From Tupaia tana (Eukaryota > Chordata > Mammalia > Scandentia > Tupaiidae), in NCBI GenBank assembly GCA_026018925.1, contig JAKSZU010000018.1:28086452-28150451 (forward strand): a stretch of 64,000 bases of DNA, given 5' to 3'. Of this stretch, positions 22,494 through 33,915 are shown one piece after another. Numbering within the stretch: the first letter of the stretch is position 1; each line of letters opens with the position of its first letter. The translations under genes were made by a program, and so were the position numbers. The notes beneath the pieces are model-generated. The model searched no databases. It saw only the letters and a list, made by a program, of their open reading frames with translations, and was not told the origin of the DNA.

Positions 22494-22669
22494 AAAGTGT
22501 TAGCCATTCCTGATGTACTATTCCTTTGAGTATTTCTTGAAGAGCTGGTTTAGTATTGGTAAATTCTTTTAGTTTTTGTTTACCTTGGAATGGTTTTATT
22601 TCTCTTTCTCATTTGACAGATAATCTTGCTGAGTGTAGTATCTGTGGCTGAAAATTTTTCTTTCAGAGT

Positions 22670-23110
22670 TTTAAACATGAATTCCATTTTTACTCACCTG
22701 CATTGTTTCTATTGAGAGGACTGAGGTAATTCTGATAAGGTAACTTTTATAAGTAACTTGACATTTCTCTCTTGCCATTTTCTCTTTGTCTTTGATTTTT
22801 ACCAGTTTGGCTATGATGTGCCCCAGGAAAGATCTACTTATATTGAATCTGTTCAGTGTTATTTGTATTTCCTGGATCTGGATGTTTGTATGTCTCCCTA
22901 TATTTAGGGAGTTTTCAGATAGTATTTCATTAAAGAGATTTTCTATGCCTTTATCCATCTTTTGCCTTCTAGAATACCATTATACAGCTATTTGGCCACT
23001 TAGCAGTATCTAAGATTTTCTGTATGTTGTCATTTTTAATGGTTATCTTTTCATTCTTTGTGTTACCTTGGACTAAATTGGAGGTTTTTGTCTTCAAGAT
23101 CAGAGATTCT
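22670..23110 (-). pseudogene. L1 ORF1 relic
   Basis: The minus strand encodes IQIQEIQITLNRFN, HIIAKLVKIKDKEK and REKCQVTYKSYLIRITSVLS, the central and C-terminal RNA-binding blocks of L1 ORF1p. It is degraded, with the C-terminal end lost. Confidence 0.7.
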
Positions 23111-23527
23111 TTCTTCTGCATGGTCTAATCTTCTGTTGATAGTAGGTCCCACGTGTAACTCTGGCAAAGTGGTTTAGTAGGAGCCAGAGGCCAGACAGGT
23201 CTTCCAGATCAGAGCAGGGCTTGGGTAGTCTATATGCGAGACTGTTTGAGACAGTCCAGCAGATTGTCACTGTGGGTGGTGTCACTTGGAGCAGATAATC
23301 ATTCACATGATTTGAGTCTAATATGGAGAGTGCAGCCCTGCTCTGCCTGCCTGACAGGAGAAAGTGCCCAAATTCCTTAGCCTATTGGGATGGGATGCTC
23401 TGTTTTGCAGCCTCTGCTCTTTCTGGGCTGTGGAAACTTGATTATAAACAGAGATCTGCCTGCTGGTTGGCTTGCAAGACACATAGTTCTTTTGCCAGTT
23501 GAGGGTAGGGATGGGGTAGGAGGTTTA

Positions 23528-23572
23528 AGGTTTTGTTTTGTTTTGTTTTGTTTTGTTTTGTTTTGTTTTGTT
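23528..23572 (+). repeat. (TTTTG)n microsatellite
   Basis: About nine TTTTG units in the L1 5' part. Confidence 0.9.
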
Positions 23573-24194
23573 TCCTGGAGCTGTTTGTTCTTGCACTCCC
23601 TGTAATGTATGTTAACTCCATGTCAATTTCCTTGTTCTTCTATGGGTGGGAGTGTTGGAATCTACAATAGGAGTCTAGGGTTTAGAGTTTCAGAAGAGAG
23701 TTTCTCTCATTTTTCTCCTTCAAAGTGGGTCTTGTTGGGGGAAGTCCTCTCGAGCCTAACTGGTATTAGGTGGTCGGCTCCTCTCTACTTTTGCAAGTAG
23801 AAACCGTGAAAACTAGAAGTTCCTGGCTACTCCCTCCTGCCATCCAGTGATCTTACCTGATTCCTCTCTCTGTGGGAGCTGCTCACAGGCAGTGGATATG
23901 GCCCAAGCACTGCAGGCTGCAGAGTCAGTGGCAGTCAGCCTTCCCCTCAACCAGTAGCCATGTTTCCCTGACTTACTCCAACCTCTCCGGTCCCAGTGTG
24001 GCCAGAGGCTGAGCTGAGGGGGTGAGCAGGCATGGTGGAGTGTCAGGTAATAGCACCAGCAGGTAGTATGGGCAGCAGCCAGTTGGCAGCAGGGACCAAA
24101 AAGCATGGGTGGGTGGGAGCAGGAGTTGGTGGTCATTCAAAAATGTAGAAGCAGAGGCTGACAGGTGCCTAGGAAGGCCACATAGCTTACAGTT

Positions 24195-24274
24195 TAAATG
24201 CATTTATCTTTTTTTTAATTTTAATTTTTTATTATCATCATAATCTTCTTTATATTATAAATGCATTTATCTTT
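24195..24274 (-). mobile_element. ultrashort (46-bp) retro-insertion with 17-bp TSD
   Basis: TAAATGCATTTATCTTT at 24195-24211 and 24258-24274 flanks 46 bases (24212-24257). Its reverse complement, TAATATAAAGAAGATTATGA and onward, matches the 3' terminus of the VNTR composite (from 11878) with one mismatch over about 35 bases, then continues A-rich. Confidence 0.8.
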
Positions 24275-24730
24275 AGACTGGCACTCAACATCTCTATGAT
24301 CTGTCTCCTACATACAGAATATAAGTTGGCTTAGCTGAGTTTTTTTCTGAGTCATTCATTTAATCATGTGGCCATTCATATAAATTGGGAATTAATGTCT
24401 TAATCCTATTTCTGCATAGAATTACTTCCCCAACCTAGTGTTTGACCAATTGCTAAACATTACAGTCACACAAAACCTACTTCCCCACCAAGAAAAGCAC
24501 AACACTCCTGAAGGGAAGTTTGAAGAAGGCTTAGCAAAGGCATATTTTATTTCTTTATACTTACCACAAAATTAAAAGATACTTTTCTGAAATTATATTT
24601 ATATACTTTCAGCAAGTATAATGATGATGGATATTTTAATATTTTGAGTTCTTCAAAATAGAAAGAAAGGTATGTAATGTTCCACTTCGAAATTGAGTAA
24701 ACATAAATTTTGGACTCTGAAATTCTTCTT
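24275..24730. other. unique DNA
   Basis: No feature recognised. Confidence 0.4.
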
Positions 24731-24999
24731 AACTGCCAGAGAGCATGTGTGCTCACCAGAAAGAGACAGAAAGACAGAAAGAGGGAGAATGTACCTCCCA
24801 ACGGGGCATGGACATACTACAATCCCTTCTCCTCCATTTCTCCATACTGTCAGTAGTTGGGGGCACATGTGCCCAGTGTGTTTTTCACACATGTGTTAAC
24901 TGTGTGAAAACTGTTTTTCAAACCACCAGAGCTAGGATTCAGACAGCAGTTGGCCATATGGGATCCAGTTCCCTTAACCACTAAGCTACAGACCAGCCC
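24731..24999 (-). mobile_element. SINE A, old
   Basis: Diverged minus copy with a small internal duplication (TGTGTTTTTCACACATGTGTTAACTGTGTG region) and the CTACAGACCAGCCC head. Confidence 0.75.
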
Positions 25000-25199
25000 A
25001 AAAATAATTTAAGTAAAAGGAAAAGTTTAGCATTCGATGCACTTCTATCCATAATATGCTGACAATTTATCACTACTATAAATATTTCTTAACTTCAGAA
25101 ATGAATCCCTTCATATTTTGGAGAAGCCTCTTTTATGTGACGTTTAGTCCAATGCAGAGCTACTGACTATCCTGACAAAAAGTACAGAGTTGTTTCCTC

Positions 25200-25345
25200 T
25201 TATCTGCCACCAAGAACTCTAAGTGGTACCTGTCTTATACTCAAGTTTTTCATCTCTGAAATTGAGAATGTTATGACTTGTACCACCTATCTTGCAGGAT
25301 TGAAGAGATCAAATGGCATAACAGAAATAAAATTACATATATTAG
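25200..25345 (+). mobile_element. MIR fragment
   Basis: TTTTTCATCTCTGAAATTGAGAATG then CACCTATCTTGCAGGATTGA, the MIR core-to-3' order. Confidence 0.5.
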
Positions 25346-25780
25346 AATTAGCATGCAGTTAGTCTTCCACAATAGTTTGTTCTATCATCTTAACATTCTC
25401 TAAAAACATTGAAGTCCATTTCTTAAAAATCTTTTGGTTTTTGTAAAATGAAAGATATTTGTTTTTAAACTGTTATGATGATCAAGTGAGATCATATACA
25501 TAAATAACTAAAATTGCCTAGCATATCATAAAGATTTAAAGAATTTTTATTCTTAATAAGATAAAAAGAACAATCTAATTTCAAACTTTATAACAATTAT
25601 TGTCTTTGCAAAATTATTTGACTATATTTAAATATATTAAATATATGCCAATATACTTTGCAAGCATAGTCAAAGATATCTCAAAAAAGAGAAGTGATAT
25701 GTATTCATGAGAATGTGAAAATATAATACCTTCCTAGTTTATGTTCTCTTTATGTTCTCTGTAGGACTTTTACATTCCCT
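25346..25780. other. AT-rich unique DNA
   Basis: No feature recognised. Confidence 0.4.
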
Positions 25781-25860
25781 TAACCTCTCCGATTCCCAGT
25801 TTCTTCATTTGTAAAATAGAGATAATTCCAATTAACTCTCACAGTTATAATCAGGATTAA
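25781..25860 (+). mobile_element. MIR fragment
   Basis: AACCTCTCCGATTCCCAGTT, TTCATTTGTAAAATAGAGAT and AATCAGGATTAAAAT, typical of MIR. Confidence 0.6.
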
Positions 25861-25874
25861 AATATACAATGTAT

Positions 25875-26354
25875 GGGGCCCAGCAGGTGGCATGGTGGTT
25901 AAGGGTGCTGGATTCCCACATGGCTGACCACGGTTCAAGTCCCAGACCCGGTGGCTTATTTTCTTGCTTTCCCTTTCTCTGTCTCTGTCTCTGCCTGGTC
26001 AAGTTAAACAAAAAATAATAACAACAAATGAAATTAAATAAATAATTATTAAAAAAATAAATAAAGGGACCAGTATAATGGCTATGTCACTGGACTCCCA
26101 TGTAGTCGACCACAGTTGGAGTCCTGGACCTGGTGGCTTAAAACTCACGCTGAGCGTGTGTGCGTGCGTGCCCAAGATCCCAAGAGCAGAATGGAAGAGA
26201 AGGGATTGCAGTGTGGCCATCCCCCCTAAAAGGTGATTTCTCACTTTCTGTCTCTCTGTCTCTCTCTGTCTGTCTGGAGAGCGCACATGCCCTATAGCAA
26301 AAAAAAAAAAAAAAAAGAAAAAAAAACTCTCAAAAAATATATATAAAAAAAAGA
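25875..26354 (+). mobile_element. SINE B-A tandem, one TSD pair
   Basis: SINE B (25875-26065) is followed directly by SINE A (26066-26354). The 14-bp TSD AATATACAATGTAT (25861-25874 and 26355-26368) surrounds the pair. The A unit lacks about 9 bases of its head (GGGACCAGTATAATGG), which removes part of the A box. This is either a dimeric SINE mobilised as one unit or an A copy nested in the B tail. Confidence 0.88.
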
Positions 26355-26368
26355 AATATACAATGTAT

Positions 26369-26970
26369 GCGGACATAGTTTATGAACTCTTGTATATGAT
26401 GAAGACTCACTGTCATCATCATTATCCTCACCATCAACTTAATGTTTATTGAGATGTATGTACTATAATAACCATATATACATACATACATACCAATTTT
26501 GTTCAACCACTATAAATACACAAAGTTGAAGAAAAATAAAAGTATAACTGCATGTCCAATATTTTTTCTGACTATATGTCCAGCCACAAGCAGTATTTCC
26601 AGAAATGATATCAATCATCAAATCCCTTATTTAAAATGAACAGGACAATGTTGCTAAGACTTCAGCAGAAACCAGGAATTAAACCAACAGAACTGTGTTA
26701 ATTTCAAGCTTCATTAAAACTTGGGCATGCATGCCTATGAAGACCACCTGAGAGAAAGATGCACCTAGCCAAGCACTTATTCACCATTAGCCAATTCTGT
26801 ACAGAAAAGATCTTACCACAGCAACACCCAGTTCCATTATTTTGTGAAGTTCTTGCTTGGAATAAGTCAGTTTCTGTGTTGAATTTTATCTCTAATTAAG
26901 ATAATCAACTGAAGATACTACATTTGGTAGACTATATCAACCAAAATTTAAAATAAGAAACTAACATTTT
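26369..26970. other. unique DNA
   Basis: Short (ATAC)n near 26480. No other feature. Confidence 0.4.
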
Positions 26971-27003
26971 GTGTGTGTGAGAGTGTGTGTGTGTGTGTGT
27001 GTA
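26970..27003 (+). repeat. (GT)n microsatellite
   Basis: GTGTGTGTGAGAGTGTGTGT tract. Confidence 0.9.
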
Positions 27004-28060
27004 GAAAGAGAAAGAGAGAGAAATTAACCAATAGATAGATAAATCATGCCTAGCAAAGCTTTAGCTAAGCTAGGTAAACTGTGGGAAAATTCCATTCTTC
27101 AGTTTACTACAAATCAATGATTCTTTAAAAACATGGCCTCTGAGAAAATGTACTTTTAACCACTAACGCTTAAACTGAACAATCCTAAAGGCAACTCATT
27201 AAGCTTAACAGATTTAGGGTGAAACAACTTTCTTAATGTGAAAAATTGTAGCTAAATAATAAGGCAAAACCATTAGAAAATTTAGATATTTTCATTAGTC
27301 TTTCTTAAAGGCATCATAAATTATGTATTTTTAAATAAAATTATTAAAAATCACTTTTTTTGCAAGTTTTTCTTAAACTCTCAGGTTAAAGTTACTCTAT
27401 ATAAAAACCATCATTTTTAGAGTATGTTTATCCAAGATTAAACATTCAAGGATGTTATTAGAGTAAATGCCTGTGTGAGAAAAAATGAGGAAGGAGCTGG
27501 AAAGCCTTGGAGTACAATCAGAACACTAAGCAATCTGATCCCAAATGAAGGGGTGTGGGGGGGACAATGGGTTGAGGCATCCTAGTCTGCCATCGTATGA
27601 CGTTTGGCAAGGCCATTGGGGAGTCCTCAAGCCAAAGTTGTCATCAGAAGAGACCCATATCTCTGGAATGGGCTGCCACACTCATTGGCTAGGAGCAGCT
27701 GGTGAGAAACATCGTCTGGACACACAAGCAGCTATGGATTTCAGAGCACAACAGCTGGTGTCTTTGGTCAATTACATTTGGAGATCCACAATCTCATGGC
27801 TGCCACAAAGGGTAAAATACAGGTTTTTCCAGTTTTAAAAAGAAAACTGTTTTACTTTATTGGTCTGATGATTAATGTGACAAATAGTTTCATAGTAATT
27901 AATAAATATATCATGGCGAAAATAACCTCATTTGCTCCATATATTCTGCTACTATATTTGATAAGACCTCTTCTTTGAAAAAAATGTTTTTCTGAATGAA
28001 TGAAACATCTTATCCCAACTTCTTCACAAGGAGAAGAGATTGTTAAAAATACTGAATATT
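27004..28060. other. unique DNA
   Basis: Includes a less AT-rich segment at 27541-27830 with a 97-codon plus frame (27545-27838). I do not recognise the product and see no splice or codon-bias support. Treated as non-coding. Confidence 0.35.
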
Positions 28061-28318
28061 GGGACCAGCAGGTGGAGTGGTAATTAAGGTGCTGGACTCC
28101 CACATGCTGAACCAAGGTTTGAATCCCAGACCTGGCAACTTGAAACACAACAGGCATGAGTGCATGCAAGCCCCAAATCCCAGAAGAATGGAGGAGAAAG
28201 GACTGCGGTGTGGCCATCCCCCTTGGTGGGGGAGGTGATTTCTCACTTCCTCTCTCTCCGTCTCTCTGTTTCTGGCAAGTGCACACAGCCTATAGCAAAA
28301 ATCTCTGTTAAAAAAGAA
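28061..28318 (+). mobile_element. SINE A/B-type, moderately old
   Basis: GGGACCAGCAGGTGGAGTGG head through ACAGCCTATAGCAAAAATCTC and an A-rich end. Its last ~40 bases recur inverted at 28356-28395. Confidence 0.85.
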
Positions 28319-28399
28319 ATACACACTCACACACACAGACATATGTATATATACATAGGCTGTGTGCACTTGCCAGAGACACAGAGAGACCAAGTGTGT

Positions 28400-28437
<38 letters not shown>
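28255..28437. repeat. fold-back with CA/GT arms
   Basis: SINE 3' sequence at 28258-28296 is repeated in reverse complement at 28356-28395 (core AGGCTGTGTGCACTTGCCAG). An ACACAC stretch follows the first arm and a GT repeat (28397-28435) the second, so the whole region could form a long hairpin. Confidence 0.8.
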
Positions 28438-28438
<1 letters not shown>

Positions 28439-29024
28439 ATATTTAGTAAATAACCAGAATGCAAATTGGTCTATATTTATCAGTGGGCAGGAAACTATTA
28501 TATTAAACAGTAACTTACATAGATATTGCTTATTCTCAGATTTCATTTTCTTCTTCAGTGTGACTACATTTATAAACTGACTAAGAGACTGTCACTGTAG
28601 GGTTTTCTCATCATTATTTTATTTTCCTATATCACAGAAATCCATAGGGTAACATGAATTTGGTCTAAATTTAAGCAAAATGCTGCTCTGAAAAGCACTG
28701 AACCCTGGTCCAACTGACTATCTAGTGGTACTTTGTTCTATTTCATTGTGTTCACTTCTGTAGGTACCTCAAAAAGAAAGATATTTCTGGAGATGCAATT
28801 TCATTTTCATACTAGTCAAACTACAACTTAAGCTTCAAATGTAAATACTATATAAATACAAAATGGAAAATATTAATACAACACAAACATCTCAATTCAT
28901 ATTAAATATCTAAATGACATTATATACCTGAGACCATCCAAGACTCAGGTCAGATTGATCACATGTGCTATTACAATGTGAGAATTACTAGCATGTTGAT
29001 AAGCAAGTTATTTGAAAATTAATT
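28438..29024. other. AT-rich unique DNA
   Basis: No feature recognised. Confidence 0.4.
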
Positions 29025-29039
29025 ACATAACTCAGTTTT

Positions 29040-29261
29040 GAAATTTGTTGCAGGGCACATATATTCACTAGAGAGACAGAGAGAGAGAGAGAAAGAGTAA
29101 GAAAGCACCCCCCCCCCCAGGGAAAAGATCACACTGCAATGCCTTCTCCTCCATTCTCCTCTAGGGACTTTGCACATGCACCCCAATGCACTGCTCAAGT
29201 CACTGGATCTGAGACCCAAACCACACAGTCATTCATAACTATCACACCATCAGCTGACCCA
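29040..29261 (-). mobile_element. SINE A, old
   Basis: Diverged minus copy with a C11 run at about 29107-29118. Flanks ACATAACTCAGTTTT (29025-29039) and ATATAACTCATTTTT (29262-29276) look like a decayed TSD. Confidence 0.8.
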
Positions 29262-29276
29262 TATAACTCATTTTTA

Positions 29277-29616
29277 TGTCTTCTTCTTATAAATTATCAT
29301 TTAAACTATCTATATCTCATCAGTAGGATTTTCAAAACCAATCAGAATAAAAGGTTATATTTAAATATGTTTATCCTCTGAGGCAGGTGTTCTCATTGAC
29401 ATACTATAACCTGATTCATAAATGTGAGGTCAACACACAATTGCAGATCTTACGCAAAGAAAGAATTTTAGAGTGGCATTGTACATAATAAATAAAAACC
29501 ACAATATGCATATATTGAAGCCTAGCATTACCAGGGCACTCGAATTCTAGTTTTGTACAAGGATTTTGTTACTGTTTATAAGTGCCTACACATACATACA
29601 TACATACACACACAGG
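29277..29616. other. unique DNA
   Basis: Ends in an (ACAT)n/(AC)n stretch at about 29588-29614; otherwise nothing recognised. Confidence 0.4.
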
Positions 29617-29742
29617 CTTCAAAAATTTTATGGAAAAAGTAATTAAAGTACCCATTTATTTTGGTGCAAACATATTTTTAAATCTATGAATAACTTTTTC
29701 ATAATTCACATTGTCCATGAACTTTTCAAAGACCCTGTGTAT
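29617..29742 (+). mobile_element. palindromic mariner-type MITE
   Basis: About 125 bp with imperfect terminal inverted repeats: GGCTTCAAAAATTTTATGGA at the left and TCCATGAACTTTTCAAAGACC at the right. The interior shares TTATTTTGGTGC and TTTTTTCATAAT-type motifs with the copy at 47007-47315. The superfamily is inferred from size and shape. Confidence 0.6.
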
Positions 29743-29792
29743 GTGCGTATATGTGTATGTGTGAGTGTGTGTGTGTGTATATAATTTATTTC
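29743..29792 (+). repeat. impure (GT)n
   Basis: GTGTATGTGTGAGTGTGTGT-type microsatellite next to the MITE. Confidence 0.85.
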
Positions 29793-29989
29793 TAGCAATG
29801 TTCCTGAGATATCCCAGTGGCTCTATTACCTTTGTGACAAAGTCACAAATGACCATCAGTATCGGTGGTTCTTTTAACGCTACTAAGCTAAATTGCTCAG
29901 GACCCATATTTTCAGGGGAAGTCATATGACTTAAATCTGGCCATGGTACATATGTTGAAGTGATATATGCCACTTCTAGTCCTAGCCCC

Positions 29990-30215
29990 TTGTAGTGGTT
30001 CATTTTGGGTCAGCTTGATTGGATTTAGGAATACCTAGAAACCCTGAAGAGCATTATTCTGGGTGTGTCTCTGAGGGTGTTTCCAAAGGGGAGTAACTAT
30101 GAGTCTGAACAAACTTGCATGACTGGTGAGCGAGAAGATCCACTTTCAGTGCGGGCAGGCACAATAGAACCAGCCAGAGCTCTAACAGAACAAATTCAGG
30201 TCTTTTTTGGAAACT
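29990..30215 (+). mobile_element. MLT2-like ERVL LTR remnant
   Basis: GGGTCAGCTTGATTGGATTT, GCATTATTCTGGGTGTGTCT and GAGGGTGTTTCCAAAGGGGAG match the MLT2/ERVL LTR 5' part as remembered. Confidence 0.55.
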
Positions 30216-30644
30216 GGTATAGACTTCTTCCTAGTATGCAGCATTTGCTAATATCCATGGTGTAAATACTCCCTCTGTGGCTGATTTCAAGATACCAATA
30301 CCATATCACTGAATGTGGAGTTGGGAGAATGTTATTAAGTAATATTTCTACCATACAGCTACAATAGATGTATATAACCTCAAGAGCAAAGATAATATAA
30401 AATGTAGTCATATAATTAGGAAATGACAAGTTTTGTTTGTCACATGATTTATTTCCATATAAGTTTATGTCATTTAATTTTAATATTCATATTTTAAAAC
30501 CAATTCACAAAGTTCCTAGAATTTTAGCAATTGCCTCTCACAAGCAAGTATGAGCCACCTCCAGTATATCATTCCTAAGTTTTCAACAAGATACTCCATA
30601 CTCTCCTTCTGCCCTTGTTCCCTAACCAGATACATAGGAGTCTA

Positions 30645-30825
30645 TAGAAGTTTAGAGATCCACAGAACCATTAGAGAGCCCCTGGGTCCCAGATGACTCT
30701 GCATGAAGCGGAGATTCCCCTTTCTCCTGACCCTACTAACCCACACAACATTGAGAGTACAACATAAACTCTTAGTGAATTAACTACTTGATTATGGGGT
30801 TATTTGTTGCAGCAGCTAGTACTGA
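30645..30825 (+). mobile_element. MLT1-like LTR 3' remnant
   Basis: GAGCCCCTGGGTCCCAGATG and the end ATTATGGGGTTATTTGTTGC then AGCAGCTAG resemble a MaLR LTR 3' end. Weak. Confidence 0.4.
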
Positions 30826-30869
30826 AAAACAAATGAACTCTATGATTTCCATGTTTGATGAATTATCAA

Positions 30870-31000
30870 ACCCTGCTGAGAGTATTTAATAGAATACAGA
30901 TTCCTGGGCCCCTGGTGATTAAGACTCTCTGAGACTCTCTGGGACTTTTGGGTTGGAAAGCCTTCCTGATCATTAGTCAGGTTTGGGAACCACTAGTCTC
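30870..31000 (+). mobile_element. MER5A-like fragment
   Basis: ACAGATTCCTGGGCCCCTGG, a diverged middle, and GGTTTGGGAACCACTAGTC at the terminal inverted-repeat end. Confidence 0.6.
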
Positions 31001-31399
31001 ATTAAACTTATTTCTCTCCAATTGTTTTTGCTAAAGCATACTTACATCTTTACAGAAGGAAAGTATCATCTAAGCTTTTTAGGATTTAACTGGAATAAAT
31101 CTACTTCAAATTTGAAATTTGGTCAAAATTTTTTCATAATTTTATTTTTCATCTTCAAAATGTATCCAAATTCCGTATTTTGTGTCATATTAAGTCTGCA
31201 TTTACTTTGATATTATAAAACTGTCTCAAACCATTCACCACTTAGATTTCTTGATTCCCTCTCCCTCCTCCTCCTCAAAATCTGTGAAGTAAAACTGATG
31301 CTTTAGGGAGACACACCTTGTGATGTTTTGCACTCCAGTGCTATATTTGAGAATAACATCAGTATTCTACCTCCCTTTGGAGGTGCCCCCAATGAATAG

Positions 31400-31690
31400 T
31401 TAACCAGACTCTGCTTGAACACCTCCAGAGATGAGAAGTTTATTACTACTCAAGGCAGACATCCCTTTCTATTATTAAATACCTCTGAATATCTGAGAGC
31501 TCTCCCTCAGATGAGCTAAAGTCTAAATCTGTTATTTCAAGACATTAGATTTTTCTTTTTGCCCACAAAAAAAGCAAATCTAATTCCGACTCATATCACA
31601 GTCCTTTAGTCCCACAGTACAGCTATCATGCTTTACCACTCTTGATTTTTCTGTTCTACAAGACTAATATGGTTAAGATCATAGAGTAAC
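31400..31690 (+). mobile_element. ancient mammal-wide repeat, class unsure
   Basis: CTGCTTGAACACCTCCAGAG, GCAGACATCCCTTTCTATTA, ACAGCTATCATGCTTTACCA occur in the order of an old interspersed repeat I have seen in many mammals but cannot name safely. Confidence 0.35.
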
Positions 31691-31954
31691 AAAGACAGGG
31701 AATCACCCTGTCTGCCTAAGGAAACTGAAAAAGTGTTTACAAGAAATATTTAGTTTGACTTTGTAGTGAAAGGAGAAGTCTGACAGGAGAAGGGTAAGGT
31801 AAGTGCCGGAGGAAACTATCTGAACAAGGTTTATAAAAGGGTTTGATATGCTCAAGATCAAGAAGATATTGAGTTAAGACATGTAGTAGAGAATAATGGG
31901 AAAAGTTGAAAAGATAAAAAGGTCTATTACCTTGCTGCAAAAGCAGCATCATCA

Positions 31955-32065
31955 GCACCCAGAAACTGTTAGAAATGAAAAATTCCCAGACCCCAACCCA
32001 GACTTACTGAATCATAATCTGCATTTTAACAAGATTCCCATATGATTAGTATGCACATTAAAGTG
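31955..32065 (+). mobile_element. MER5A-like fragment
   Basis: CCCAGACCCCAACCCAGACT, TGAATCATAATCTGCATTTT, AACAAGATTCCCATATGATT, in MER5A order. Confidence 0.6.
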
Positions 32066-33100
32066 TGAAAAGCAAAGAAGTAATAGACAATTCACATGGA
32101 AACTTGGCAAATTCTCTGACACTCAGGAGAAGAGATAGAAAAAGAAAATTTGATATTACAAACACAAACAAAATCCACAAGTCATCATCATGGGTAAAAT
32201 CATAAGTTTTTCAGTTTAGTATTGCTTTCATCTTTTATTATATATGAAGTAAATACTATAATATTTTCGTGTTTAGTCTCTAAAGATTTTTTAGCCTAGC
32301 TCTTGTGTTATGTCAAGACTGAATTTTAGCTTGAGACAGAGAATTACATAGGTAAATCTGAATTATAGGACCTTCCCTCAGGTACATGTATGGAAAGTCA
32401 AAGTAGAAAGAATGAGGGTTCCAAAGTACTGCCAATTTTGTATAGTTTTGTATGATCTGTAATTGCTTAGAAATACAGGATGGTATACACCTCCACTCTT
32501 CTGTTGTAAACAACTTATTTTGTCTTAAAACAATCTAAATCATCTCCACTTGTATTGTGACTATTGTTTCCTCTCCTCTGCCCTAAATACTTCTCTGTCC
32601 CTCTGACTATGCATAGTTATAATGCTGATCCTCATTTCAATGTAAATAGTCCAAGGATGTCACTGAATCTGTCAGCCTCTGGCCAGTATGTCCACTCCAA
32701 CTATGAGGGGAGACAGCTGGTATATATGAAAACCCTAAATCTGATGAACACACCTTTTCTTCTCTGGTGGCCTGGATTTCAGAGTGTTAAAAATAGGCCA
32801 GATCTACTTATTTCAGAATAACTGCAGAACCATACCCATTTCTTTCTATTATGGGAAGGAAACAAGAGAGGAAGAGAGCTCAGAAGAAACACACAATAGA
32901 CCTACCCATATTACCACTCTTGCCCAGTGTGTCTATGAGGATCACCTTCTCCTTGTCCTTAGCCCTATAGTTTAGGAGGAGTCCCCGTCCCCCAACAACC
33001 ATCCATAGAAGACAGATGAGGGTGTGGTTTCCAGATAGGACACATCATCTACTCTGCCCAGTGAAAGGCTCAAGGTGGACATGCTCCAAGCTGAACCAAT
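32066..33100. other. unique DNA
   Basis: About 1 kb without a recognised repeat. The frames here (85 codons at 32564-32821 and 63 at 32784-32975) overlap and lack support. Confidence 0.4.
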
Positions 33101-33111
33101 AAGAACCATAC

Positions 33112-33388
33112 ATTTTTTCTTTCTCTTTTTCTTTTGTTTTTTAAGAGAGAGATTTTTTGCTACAGGGCATATGTACTTGCCAGAGAGATAGAGACAGACA
33201 GAGAGACAGAAAATGAGGAATCACCCCCAGTGGGGATGGACACACTGCAATCCCTTCTCCTCCAGGGATCTTGAGCATGCACACACATGCACCCGGCATG
33301 AGTTTGAAGCTGCCAAGTCTGGAACTTGGACCACAGTCGACTACATAGGAATCCAGCAACGTACCCATTATTCCCATCTGCTGGTCCC
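33112..33388 (-). mobile_element. SINE A
   Basis: TSD AAGAACCATAC at 33101-33111 and 33389-33399. T-rich left end with TTTCTTTCTC interruptions. Confidence 0.9.
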
Positions 33389-33679
33389 AAGAACCATACT
33401 TCTGTAAGAGTCATCAGAGGAGAAAAAGTCCTACTTTATGCTGGAATTGCTAGACTCCAAGTACATATTCCTAAAGCGGTTGGTGGCCATCTTTGCTCCA
33501 CTCTATGCCTCTGACAATGAATTACCCATGAAAGAAAGCAGAACTTAAAGGTAGAAAACGACAGATAACATTTTGAAGTCCTGTAGGTGACATGGATAGA
33601 GCTTAAATTTGCTCTCCGTGTATCAGAGAGTCAGCAACACCCACTTCTTGGGGCACAATGCAAAGACTAAGTAGGTAAG

Positions 33680-33915
33680 GTGCAGGGCAATTAAAGCTCA
33701 GCATCAACAGCAGACTTCCTGGGTTTGCAGCCTGCCCCATTAGAAAGTTGAATGATGTGAGCAAGTCATTTGAACTACTAACCATCTGTTTCTTCATCTA
33801 TAACTTTGGCTGAATGATAGAACCTCCTAAGAAAGTTGGTAAATGAATTAAATGATGTGATCACATAAACCACTTTGAGTGAATGGTGCTGAGTAAACTA
33901 GTACTCAGTCACTCT
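33680..33915 (+). mobile_element. MIR, near full length
   Basis: GCAGACTTCCTGGGTTTGCA, GTGAGCAAGTCATTTGAACT, TCTGTTTCTTCATCTATAAC, TGGTGCTGAGTAAACTAGTA in MIR order. Confidence 0.6.

Larger units (their letters stand above)
19260..24194 (-). mobile_element. minus-strand L1, broken by five SINEs
   Basis: L1 read backwards. The 3' UTR starts at about 19260; the ORF2 3' part follows (for example ACCAAGGAGTGGGACTACAG and ACTGAGGTTAAATAGAATCTC at about 20080-20300). More ORF2 (TTTCTGTTGTTGAATTTGATTTGC, about 20620) and the L1-typical TTATCAGTGAGGTGTGCTTC region (about 22020) come next, then ORF1 (22670-23110) and probable 5' UTR to about 24190. All frames are broken. It is the oldest large element in the window, since every SINE inside it is younger. 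Confidence 0.75.

Noticed and set aside
27545..27838. 97-codon plus-strand ORF in a less AT-rich segment
   Set aside because: The product is not recognised and no codon or splice evidence supports it; kept only as unique DNA.
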